From Luzula sylvatica (taxonomy: Eukaryota; Streptophyta; Magnoliopsida; Poales; Juncaceae): a stretch of 64,000 nt of DNA. Below are positions 1 to 9,851 of the stretch, in pieces. Under the pieces are notes generated by a model that ran no database searches, was not told the DNA's origin, and saw nothing but the letters and a program-made list of their open reading frames with translations. A program made the position numbers and the translations under genes. The stretch covers positions 6,396,001 through 6,460,000 of the forward strand of contig OX326958.1 of the NCBI GenBank assembly GCA_946800325.1. The letters are read 5' to 3'. How positions within the stretch are numbered: the stretch's first letter is position 1; every line of letters starts with the position of its first letter.

Positions 1-539
1 GAATTCAATGTGAGTCTCCAAGATAGGAATTGTTTATTCCGAAAGGAAGAGATATCTCTTAGGCGCCGCTCGATGAGTCGATTAACGAAACCTGCGGCCG
101 CAGTCAATGATATTAATGGTTAATATCGATTGAAATTTGTTAACTCAACTCGGAATCGGGGAATAAGTGTAGTTAATCAAATTATAAGGATGACTATTAC
201 CATGCCTTTTGATTAACGGATATCGCTAACAAGAGAACTAGTAACCGCTATTCGAGATAGGCACAATGATCACAATCATTATTCGTTTAACATGGGTAGC
301 TATGATGGAGTGACTAGATCCCGCTCATGAGCTTGTAGGTATTGGAAACAACCTACTGCCATCGTTAAGTCGAACCTACATGGTCACACAACGAGTCGTA
401 CTAAGTCGGGCTTGATCATAAAATTGGCACATAGGATGTGCATAGCTTGGTATTTGATACGCGAGCTATATTCTCTAAAATCGTGCGTATTGGATATGCA
501 TGAGTACCTTTTAGGTAGATCTGAAATTGAGTGGGAGAC
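1..539 (+). mobile_element. 3' internal end of a Ty1/copia-type LTR retrotransposon (cut by the window edge)
   Basis: This stretch carries no convincing coding sequence. It ends in a purine run, GAGTGGGAGAC at about 529-539, directly before a sequence starting TGAAGG that recurs as an LTR at 31.6-32.6 kb. A purine tract of this form before a TG start is the usual polypurine tract of plant copia elements, so I read 1-539 as the 3' untranslated internal tail of a plus-strand copia element whose body lies left of the window. Confidence 0.6.
529..539 (+). promoter_or_regulatory. Polypurine tract of the plus-strand copia element
   Basis: GAGTGGGAGAC abuts the LTR start TGAAGG. In copia elements this tract primes plus-strand DNA synthesis. 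Confidence 0.6.
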
Positions 540-1516
540 TGAAGGAAATACAGTTTCAGGATCAACCGTAAAAGTGTACACAAGGATAAACGAATGTAGT
601 CGTACATTCGTAGCCATATCTTTCAGTAGGAAAATCCGATTTGAATGGTTCAAATTGGGTAAGATAGATAATTAGATTATCTATAACCTTCATGTAGAAA
701 TATATTTCATATGAACGAAGTATAAGTGTCGTTTCTGTGAAATACCGAAAGGGTGCAACAGTATGACATACAGTTAGTAAAACAGTCATAACTTTTGCAT
801 ACGAACTCCAATTGGGCTGGGCCAAATTGGGTTGTGTAGATAATAAGATTATCTACAACTTTCGTGTTGGTTGATTTTCTGTCAGAGAAATTTATCAATT
901 TCGTCTGGACAGAATACTGAACAGGTTCATACAGTTTTCTGTGTGAAAGGGTGTATATTGGATATACATGCCTTTTGGCTAATCCTTATCCTATTAGGTA
1001 TAAATAGGATTTTCTCTCTCATCTTCACTAAGAAATTCAGAAGTAATTCAAAGCAATATTCTGCCCAAGACACAAGAAAAGAGCAAATTCAGATTTGATC
1101 TTTTGTGAGTGAAAAGGCACGAAGAGAGATTAATAGAGAATCGATCGAGATCAAGCAAGTGCACCGATACATCGTCTAGGCAGGTGTATCCGTGTCCGGC
1201 GTCTTCCGACTCAAGGTGGATACGTGTGGAGGAGCAACACTTGGGGCTCTCCGTTGTGATCGAACCGAAGGATCGAAGAACGGGAACGAACGGTGAAGGA
1301 CGCACGGTATGGGACGCGCGTAAAGTCACCAACGTGACCGAAGGAATAGGAGGCAGCGATCAACCCTTCGTGTTCCATCAATTTGGAACTGGTATGGATC
1401 TAACCTTCTATTTGCATCGTACCCTCGAAGTCGTGGCGTGATCTCGGGAATCGGGGAATCGGACCGGGCCTACATATCCGCTGCGCGGGCCCGGGGCCGG
1501 GGATATTCCCCAACAC
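540..1516 (+). mobile_element. Copia 3' LTR, plus orientation (about 977 bp)
   Basis: It begins TGAAGGAAATACAG and ends in CCCCAACA, giving TG...CA ends. The same sequence, in opposite orientation and about 1.0 kb long, lies at 31607-32614, where it is followed by a tRNA-Met primer binding site; that fixes the boundaries. Parts are GC-rich (1440-1510) and one segment reads TATAAATAGG near 998, a plausible LTR TATA box. No primer binding site follows 1516; an inverted piece of the same LTR follows instead. Confidence 0.75.
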
Positions 1517-1973
1517 TAATAGGATCAGGATTAGCCAAAAGGCATGTATATCCAATATACACCCTCTCACACAGAAAACTGCATGAACCTGGTCAGTATT
1601 CTGTCATTTCGAAATTGATAAATTTCTCAGACAGAAAATCACCCAACATGAAAGTTGTAGATAATCTAATTATTTACACAACCCAATTTGGCCCAGCCCA
1701 ATTAGAGTTCGTATGCAAAAGTTATGACTGTTTTACTAACTGTATGTCATACTGTTGCACCCTTTCGGTATTTCACATAAACGACACTAATACTTCGTTC
1801 ATATGAAATATATTTCTACATGAAGGTTATAGATAATCTAATTATCTATATAACCCAATTTGAACCATTCAAATCGGATTTTCCCACTGACAGTTATGGC
1901 CACGAATGTACGACTACATTCGTTTATCCTTGTGTACACTTTTACGGTTGATCCTGAAACTGTATTTCCTTCA
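1517..1973 (-). mobile_element. Inverted partial copia LTR
   Basis: The reverse complement matches the first half of the LTR at 540-1005 with few changes. It starts at its true LTR terminus (TGAAGGAAATACAG, at 1973) and breaks off at CTATTAG next to 1516. With the plus LTR it forms an inverted repeat with arms of about 460 bp and a spacer of about 510 bp. Confidence 0.75.
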
Positions 1974-1992
1974 GTACCCTCGGGTCATGACA
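1974..1992 (-). mobile_element. First 19 bp of the 3' LTR of a short LTR retrotransposon
   Basis: On the minus strand it reads TGTCATGACCCGAGGGTAC, identical to the start of the LTR at 4601. The LTR is interrupted here by the inverted copia fragment. A purine-rich tract, AAAGGAGGCGGTAT on the minus strand, lies directly before it (about 1993-2006), as expected for a polypurine tract. Confidence 0.65.
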
Positions 1993-2034
1993 ATACCGCC
2001 TCCTTTAAAGATCCTTGTCCTCAAGGATCAAAAG

Positions 2035-2225
2035 TGCGAAATTTATATTAGGTTTTGGCGGTGGCCTTTTCAATATAACACGAAACACCCCCGTTGAAGA
2101 TTTCGCATCGTATCGTATATTCGGTTTTGGCGGAGACTTTTTCAATCCTACACGAATCACCACCCTTGAAGGTTCCACACCGTACCTTATATTCGGTTTC
2201 GGAGGCGGCCTTTTCACTTCATCAT
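2035..2225. repeat. Degenerate 65-72 bp tandem repeat, three units
   Basis: Three units share TTCGGTTTTGGCGG-like and CCTTTTCAAT-like blocks. Translated on the minus strand they repeat the residues PPKPNIRY. They lie just inside the polypurine tract of the short LTR element. Confidence 0.6.
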
Positions 2226-2453
2226 CGAGCCCCCCCCCTCGAGTCGTGTTTCGTATGGAGATAACCGCCCATCGTGAAATGCGCACAATACTCTCAAATC
2301 TCCATTCACGTTTTTTTGATAATTATCACTCTCAAAATGCAAATACGGATCCGCATACATTTTACCTATTAATCGCATCGTACCCGACTCGAGCATTTTT
2401 GAAAAAATAGTCATTTCTCCTTTTGCGACTATGTCCTCCAATTCAATCTTTGT

Positions 2454-3245
2454 CTAATCCGATTCGCGCGCGTCCGAGTCCGATTCCCACTCAACCGGAT
2501 CCACTTCGAGCACGTCCGAATCCGATTCACGCTCAACCCGATCCGCTTCGATCATGCCCGGATCCGCTTCGATCACGTCCGAATCCACTTCGATCACGCC
2601 CGAATCCGATTCATACTCAACCGGATCCACTTCGATCACGTCCGAATCCGATTCACGCTCAACCCGATCCGCTTCGATCATGCCCGGATCCGCTTCGATC
2701 ACGTCCGAATCCACTTCGATCACGCCTGAATCCGATTCATGCTCAACCGGATCCGCTTCAATCACGCCCGAATCCGATTCGATCACGCCCGAATCCGTTT
2801 CGATCACGTCCGAATCCGATTCACACTCAACCGAGTCTGATTCCCATTCATTTGAATCCACTTCATTTGCATCTCAATTCGACTTATCATCGATATTTCT
2901 AACTTCATTGGAAGATTGAGTAGAATTCAACATATGATCAATTTTCTTTATGATTTCGTTAAAAATCTTGTTCCTCTCCTCAATTTCTTTCTCTCGATTA
3001 TACCTCGCGATAGCTTGTCTCTCCTCCCAAGATAATGTATACAACACATTACTCACATTACACCGAGAGAAATTTCGATTATACAAAACCCTTTGATCAC
3101 GCCATTCATCGCAATAATGAGCCGCATTTTCTTTTTCGCACCAATACCAACTTTTCCCCTCATGGATTCCTTCTCCCAATTTAATTAATCGATGCGATGA
3201 TTCGGGATATACAATATCCAACAAATATACTATTTTATTACTCAT
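2454..3245 (-). pseudogene. Broken ORF of the short LTR element: unknown basic/aromatic domain plus acidic Ser/Asp/Glu repeat tail
   Basis: From the ATG at 3245 the frame runs 123 codons to a TGA at 2874. It then stays open in the same frame for about 140 more codons made of repeats such as ESDSDVIE and EADPVE. The upstream part is rich in Trp, Tyr, Asn and Arg (for example WEERQAIARYNREKEIEER) and looks helical. One stop separates the two parts, so an originally fused protein of about 264 residues is likely; readthrough is the alternative. I recognise no family: no CCHC knuckle, protease or RT motif. A gag-like role is inferred only from its position in an LTR element. Confidence 0.45.
2460..2840. 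repeat. Minisatellite with 126-bp higher-order unit
   Basis: Blocks such as CGATCACGTCCGAATCC alternate. The pattern starting at 2524 (GATTCACGCTCAACCC) recurs at 2650, a spacing of 126 bp, which is 42 codons. Because the period is a multiple of three and stop-poor, long open frames appear on both strands; the minus frame continues the adjacent ORF. Confidence 0.8.
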
Positions 3246-4270
3246 CGTATCGGCTCAAAACGCTTCAACAACTCGCAAACCCGTTTGGAAAAAACTGATC
3301 CGCTAATAATTTCTGGAGTTTTAACATAATTCGAACTTGACTTCTCAGATTTGATTTGCAGCTTCTCAACAGAACTGGGAACTGTCTACAGACCTCTTTT
3401 ATGGATTTTGAGCAGAGTATGAACTTGATTTCCCAGTTTTGATATCCCGATTTCTTAAAAACCGGGACAAGCAATTCAGGAACTCGAGTCCACCTTAGTT
3501 GGATCAAAAGAACCCGGATCCACTAACAAGATTCGGATCCTTCTTCCTCGCTCGCTGGAGTCCGACTGCTCCTCTTCTTCTCTCGATGAAAAGGGGATGG
3601 CGGTCTGGTGCTCTTCCCTTCTTCAGTCCAACCCGAGTTTTTGCTCTTCTATACTGCTCTTCTTCTTGTTCTTCCTTGGCGTCGAGTGCTGCGAAGTTTT
3701 GATGCAAATTGGTGCTGAGTGTGCTTCTGATTTGGGACTCGATGGTGTTGAGGCTCTGCCAAACCTTTCTTCTTCTTCAGGTGGATTGGCTCGAATGGAT
3801 TGTGGCTGGATTCTGAAGCACGATAAAGATTGAGTTTGAAAGAGTCGCTGCAACAGGGAAATTGCTGCCGCAGGGAAATTGATGCAGCAGGGAAATCGCG
3901 AAGGATTCAATCAAGAATGATCGCTTGATTGAATCGGATTGTGCTGCAAGGTTTCTGAATTGAATCGGCGCGGATCGAGATAATGAATCGAGGATGCAAG
4001 AAACTGGCTCGAATCAAGTGACAGATTGAAGCGTGAATCGCAAAGAACTCTCCAGTGACAGATTTCACCCTCGAGAAGGGTCTGAATCGGTCTCAAATCG
4101 AGGAATGAAGAAATCAAGACTTCAATAAATCAAGAATTCGAGACTACGGATAGGAATCTGGTGGCAAGGAGAACGGATCGAAGATGAACCAACTGGAGAG
4201 ATCAACGGCTCGAAACAGATCTGAAGATGAACGCGATGAGCTAGGCGTGATGACGGTCGGAGAATCAACC

Positions 4271-4282
4271 GCTCTGATACCA
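4271..4282 (-). promoter_or_regulatory. Primer binding site for initiator tRNA-Met
   Basis: The minus strand reads TGGTATCAGAGC two bases inside the LTR end, the standard plant initiator tRNA-Met primer binding site. Confidence 0.8.
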
Positions 4283-4284
4283 AT

Positions 4285-4601
4285 TGTAACGATTCGACTC
4301 GAATCGTTACTAAAACAACCTCAAATTAGGATAAAATGAGATCAAGATACAAACTTTAAATGAATTCGAATTCGATTCATCAAAAGTATAAAGATACAAG
4401 GTCTCGAGTTCTTACACGAAGAAACAATTACATCAATATTATTTTCTAATTCTCTCTCCTCTCCCTATTTATAATGCGACAAAACTTTAAAAGAAAATAT
4501 TAACTAGACACGGTGCACCATGCACCTCGTGAACCGAAAGCAAATTTGCAATTAAACCCCTAATATTTTCTTAATGACCCATGTACCCTCGGGTCATGAC
4601 A
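4285..4601 (-). mobile_element. 5' LTR of the short LTR retrotransposon (317 bp)
   Basis: On the minus strand it starts TGTCATGACCCGAGGG and ends CGAATCGTTACA, followed by a primer binding site. The 19-bp start is repeated at 1992, so the whole element spans about 1974-4601 with a truncated 3' LTR. Confidence 0.7.
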
Positions 4602-6740
4602 TGGAGCTCTCGCTACTCGGATCTCCGGCTCCTTAAGAGCTTGGATCTTCTTCTCTTTCTTCTACGAAGCTCTGGAGCATGGACTTCATTCTCCAGCTCC
4701 CTTAAGACCTCCACTCTTCTATTCTTCAGCGAAGGTACCATCTAAATACAAGTCGAACGGTGTGCCAGTACAAAAACTCTACATCTGCACCTCCGCTCCT
4801 CCTACAAAACCACTCGCGCCGATGCTAGTAGAAGAACGAAGTGCTCCTGCACTATTGTGCTGATTGTCTTTTATTCTGAATTTCATCGCTTTTGTGATTA
4901 ATTGGGATGAATTAAGATTAAAATTGTTGTCTATTAAGGTCAAATATGCTGAATTAGGGAAAATGAGGTTTAATTTTGATTCTATGGACTATGGAGGTCA
5001 GATCGGTTATTTACAGTAAATTGAGGGCAAATTGAAGTGAAATAAGATTAATTAAAATTGAGGGCAATTTTAATTACAATGCCTAACTATAAACACTAAT
5101 TTCTGGAAGTAAAGCACCATGCCGATTTCTTTTATACGTTCCTATTTTTACAGTACGAAAGGCTTCCATCAATGGAAGTTAAGCACCATGCCGATTCTCG
5201 AAATTCCCGCACAAGTCATGGGTTGGAGAAATGCAACTTTTTAGGAATTCCGAAATGTAATTTTGTAGAAATTCCCGAAACCCCATTTCTGGAATTCTCG
5301 CACAATAACTTTGTATGAACGTTGATACTTTTTTATGTTGTTGTCGTCGTTTTATTTTGTATTTGAATATGTCATTGTTCTATGATTGAATGATCATTTT
5401 GGTAAGTAATATATGTTTATTGTTTGGATTTGTTATGGTTGAAATTTGTGGAAGGGTTTGAAATTGTTTTTGTTTTTGTTTTTGCGAAAGAGTCTGAAAT
5501 TGGTGTTTGAAAATTTTAAATTTATCATGCCTCTAGACATGATCACGTAGGATAAATAGATTTGTTAATGTAGGATATTGTTATTTTTGAAATTACAATG
5601 TCACACAACAAAATAAAAACATGTAACTAAATGTGCATCAAAATTAACATATTATAGTAGAATTCTTTAATAATCTTCAACATTTATTGAGACCACGTAA
5701 CCAACTATAATGCCAATAAGAATATTTGATCTCAAAAAAAAACATAACACAAAATAAATTGAAATCACACAACAGAACAAAATTGAATTCAAATAATCCA
5801 TGCTCTTAAATATTGTCTTACATAAACGCATGGTATTGATGTGGAGGTTCGCTTTCTTTTTTCCTCGTTCGCTACATTTCAACAACAAATAAGAGTGGAG
5901 TTAGATACTTCCATACTCATGGATTTCGATTCTAGGATACAATAAAAACATAGTTAGATACAGTGTGATGTCAAAACCAAAAGTTATGACCAAATTAAAC
6001 TAAATTCACATTGTGTTTGGAAGTTATGTGAGATTAATTATATTTATATTCATACTCAATTGAGCAAACTAGTAGTAGCATCCAGGAGTCCAAAAGAGAA
6101 AATTACATAAAAAAGTATTTTGGGTTTTGGTAGAAGGAAATAAAGTATATTCCCAATCAAAATTCATACGGTTAAGAACATAATTTTGTTCAATTTTGAT
6201 TTGATAAAAGTAAATTTTGCAAGAAAATGAGTCGAGAAGTTGAGAATATAATTTTGGTTTGCTAAAATGAAATGCATACAATTAGAAACAGAATATGATT
6301 CCATTTTAGTTTGATTAAATGCATACAGTGAAAGTATATAGCAGAATATTATTCCATTTTATTTATTTCTATTATTATTTTTCATAAATCAGGTAAATAA
6401 ATTTTCATATGTAAAAAATATTATTATTTTTAGTTTTTTTATCATAAAAAATCATTCAAATTATAATATGTCATATATATATATACATATGAAAATTAAT
6501 GTATATTAATTAGATTTGATTCTTCCTAATATTAATATTTTTAATGTTGCGTGATTCATGTAAAATAGAAATACATTTATAGTAGCTTTTAATTAAGTTA
6601 AAAATGTACAAAACCAAAATGGGAACACAGAGCTGTTAATGCAAATATGCAATCATTCTACTTACTATTGGTTTCTTAACTGCGAGTAGATTTTAACTTA
6701 AACTGGAGTGACGATATCAAAGTTTCTCCTTGCTAGCTAC
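4602..6740. other. Intergenic region, no gene seen
   Basis: No ORF here has plant codon character or recognisable motifs. The short block AAGCACCATGCCGATT occurs twice (about 5112 and 5178). From 5300 on the sequence is AT-rich. Confidence 0.5.
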
Positions 6741-6758
6741 AGTCAACTCCTAGTCAAC
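6741..6758 (-). promoter_or_regulatory. Paired W-box cores upstream of the CRCK gene
   Basis: Two copies of AGTCAAC lie 11 bp apart; their reverse complement contains TTGACT, the WRKY-binding W-box core. They lie about 360 bp before the kinase ATG. Closely spaced W-boxes are common in defence-gene promoters, so stress regulation is a reasonable inference but untested. Confidence 0.4.
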
Positions 6759-7112
6759 TTTTCCAACCCAACATAGATTTTGATAAATACACCCCAGCTC
6801 TTTATTCGATTCATGGCGGCTGCAGTCTTTTTCTTCTGTTCCTCTCTCTTACAAGCAATTTGATTTCCAGAAAAATCCCCCAACCTTTAATCGATAAAAT
6901 ATTGAGATTTCTTTGTCGTTGGTGTTTTGTTTTTAATTTTTTCCTTCTTTTTGGTTGTTTCTCTCGAAATTTTCGTACATGAGAGTTCTTCTCTTCATTC
7001 AAATATTTGCTGTATCGATTTGATTTTGAGAGTGGGTTTTGCTCGAATTGAGTTAATTTATTTTAAAATATAAGATCTTCTTAGCTATTTTGGTGCTGAA
7101 TATTACTTGGAG

Positions 7113-9435
7113 ATGGCGTCGAGAATTCTTGGTCTGTTTATTCTGCTGAAATTTTGTTGGGTTTCAGCTTCAAGCTCGAATTTAAACCTTTCTAGAGTTT
7201 GTGGACATGAAGAAGTTTCTTATTTGGAGAATTCTGGTGATGGCTTTCAAATTCTTATTAACGAAAGTAGGATCGAGAACTCTACTCTTGTTTGTGAGAA
7301 GTTAAATTCTTATTTCGCAAATGGTTGCTTCTTATGTGATCCAAAATTGAATTCGTGGAAAAAGATTCGCAGTAATTATTGTGGTGGAAAATTAGCTTTA
7401 TTGCTCCATGAAGAGCAGAGCCTTAGCTCAGGTGAAAATTAACTTTACTGCATAAATGCAGGATAATATTTTCAATTTTCTTATACGTATTTCACATTTC
7501 TTTCAAAATAACAGAGGACTCGTATGGGAAAAAGAGTAGAAAACTATTGCGCGAGGTCGATTGCATGAAAAACGAAGCCCATTTATCAGAAAAGAAACGA
7601 GTTTTTGATAATTCTTCAGATAATTCGTCCCCGAATAATCAAAACGAAGATATTTCGTCAGAGAAAAACGAAGATCTTCCTCTCGCCGTACCGGGATTCA
7701 TTCTTCTCTCAGTTGGATTTCTCTTCCCTTGCTTTCGCCCCAAACGAAGAGAATCTAGCCCTCGAAGTATTCGGCCTAATCACTTCAATAATTTAGGTAA
7801 TTGCACAAAAATCCAAATATTATGCTTTAATTAATAATCACAACCAAAAACCCATCTCGTTTCGCAGTGGATTCGAGCTCATCGGTAGAAATGAGCGCAT
7901 CGTCAGAAAAGATCCCACCAGCAACGCCGCACAGAACGGTGCCTCCGAGTCCCTCGAGATTCTCTACTCCGCAATTACACCAAGTTGGATCTCTGCAATT
8001 AACCATCAATCAAATAACGAAAGCGACTCGAAACTTCTCGGTTTCGTTCAAGCTCGGCGAAGGCGGGTTCGGAACCGTTTACCGTGCCGTTTTGCCAGAT
8101 GGCAACGTCGTTGCCGTCAAACGCGCCAAAAAGGTCTTTTTGACACGAATCTCGATGCTGATCCAAAAAGGTCATTGACTGAAGTTTTTTTGCAGGAACA
8201 TTTTGACGGGCCGAGAGACGAATTCAACAACGAAGTGGATTTGCTCGCGAAAATAGATCACAGAAATCTCGTCAGGTTTTTAGGGTTTATCGATAAAGGA
8301 AACGAACGCATTCTCATCACCGAGTACGTCACAAACGGAACTCTTCGCGAACACCTCGACGGTCAACACGGGAGAATCCTTGATTTTAATCAGCGAATCG
8401 AAATAGCCATCGACATAGCTCACGGTCTAACCTATCTCCATCTATATGCAGGTAAATTCAAAAAAATATCAAATATACCCTTCCAAAGAAAAAACTAACT
8501 TTATTCAAAAACAGAGAAGACGATAATTCACCGAGACGTGAAATCATCGAACATTCTCTTAACGGATAGTTTCAGAGCGAAAGTATCCGATTTCGGGTTC
8601 GCGAAAAGCGGGCCCAGCGACACCGAAAAAACTCACATCTCGACCAAGGTGAAAGGCACCGCCGGATATCTCGATCCCGAGTACTTGCGAACCTATCAAC
8701 TCACTCCTAAGAGCGACGTCTTCTCTTTCGGTATTCCTTCCAGAACCTTCTAGAAGACTTTCATTTGATTAACCCTTTTTTTTTATGTTTATTATTTATT
8801 AGGGATTTTGATTATCGAGATTCTATCGGGGAGACGTCCCGTAGATTTGAAGAAGAGTCCCGACGAGAGGATCACTGTTCGATGGGTACGCATTTAATTT
8901 ATAGTTATATAATTAAGGGAGGGGTACCTTTTTTAACTTGAAATTACATATTTACCCTTTCATAAATCTAAAAAGGTTAAATATGGTATTTTTATTTTTA
9001 AAAGGGTAAATATGATATTTTGGGTTTTTAGAAGGGTAAAATAGTAATTTTAAATGTCGACCGTTAGCTTTGACGGAGAAATTATATAGTTTTTATTTTT
9101 TGGATAAATATGATATTTTAATTTTAAGAAGGGTAAATATGTAAATCCCCCTATAATTAATATACATAATTTATGAATTATGAAGATATTTTTGATGATA
9201 TTAGGCGTTCAAGAAGTATAACGAAGGGAAAGTGAGGGAAATATTGGACCCGTTATTGGAGGAGAAAGTGGAGGACGGGTTGATTGGGAAGTTACTCCAC
9301 GTGGCGTTTCAATGTGCGGCTCCGACGAGAGATGATAGGCCGAGTATGAAGGAAGTCGGTGAGCAACTTTGGGAGATTAGAAAAGAGTTTGTGAAAAGCG
9401 TTAGGAGAGTTTCCGCGGAGTCTTCTAGAACGTGA
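7113..9435 (+). CDS. Calmodulin-binding receptor-like cytoplasmic kinase (CRCK3-like), 7 exons, about 550 aa
   Basis: Exons 7113-7431, 7515-7796, 7868-8133, 8196-8451, 8515-8730, 8803-8885 and 9205-9435 have GT-AG borders and sum to 551 codons. The start is the ATG at 7113. Order of parts: signal peptide (FILLKFCW core), a small ectodomain with six Cys, a hydrophobic segment ([16 protein letters not shown]) followed by basic residues, a Ser/Pro linker, then a kinase domain. Visible motifs are [25 protein letters not shown] and GYLDPEY, so it is an active RD-type Ser/Thr kinase. Order and sequence fit the CRCK family, which in Arabidopsis binds calmodulin; CRCK3 there is monitored by the NLR SUMM2 downstream of MEKK1-MKK1/2-MPK4. 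The small extracellular part and single TM are as in CRCK3. The 3' end converges on the CLC gene. Confidence 0.87.
8905..9150. repeat. Degenerate motif repeats in kinase intron 6
   Basis: The last intron holds several copies of a loose AGGGTAAATATGATATTTT-type motif. The same motif appears in other introns and spacers of the window. Confidence 0.5.
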
Positions 9436-9851
9436 GTTTCGTGTTTATAAAAGTATTTTATGATTTGTTTATTTAATAATGAAAAGGGTTAATTACGTTG
9501 CGAGGATATTTTTTATGAGTTGTATGTATTATTATATTTTGTACATTGTACTCTTATTTGATTTATTTTAAAGAAAATTTGGGTTGTGAGAGTTGACGAG
9601 ACCAAAAAAAAAAGATACACATAGGGGGCACAATAAATAAATACATCGAACTGAGTTCAAAATCTTCTTGAAAATACCCCAAAAATACAAAATAACAAGT
9701 TCGAAACACCAAAATCAAATTTACAAAAAATACAAGATTTCAAGATCTTATTTGCAAAAAAAAAAATAATAATAATAATAATAACTTCACTCTTATTTAC
9801 CCTAACAATCTCGAAACTACGCGCAACAAATCATATCATATACGTATTGAA
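9436..9851. other. Convergent 3' spacer between the kinase and CLC genes
   Basis: AT-rich spacer that must hold both 3' UTRs. An (AAT)n microsatellite sits near 9766-9782. No gene seen. Confidence 0.6.

Larger units (their letters stand above)
1993..4284 (-). mobile_element. Internal region of a short (2.3 kb) non-autonomous LTR retrotransposon
   Basis: It is bounded on the minus strand by a primer binding site near 4282 and a polypurine tract near 2000. At about 2.3 kb it is too short for a full gag-pol, and no protease, reverse transcriptase, RNase H or integrase motif is visible. It holds a broken ORF (3245-2454), a 126-bp minisatellite (about 2460-2840) and a degenerate repeat of roughly 70 bp in three copies at 2035-2225. 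The TG...CA LTR with its TGTCATGACC start resembles Ty3/gypsy LTRs, but without pol the superfamily is open. Confidence 0.55.

Noticed and set aside
2423..2919. Plus-strand Pro/Arg/Asn-rich ORF resembling a cell-wall protein
   Set aside because: It reads the 126-bp minisatellite in the wrong strand relative to the element, lacks a signal peptide, and has equally open frames in other phases.
3504..3910. Overlapping short ORFs on both strands
   Set aside because: They lie in the untranslated leader of the short LTR element; none has a family signature.
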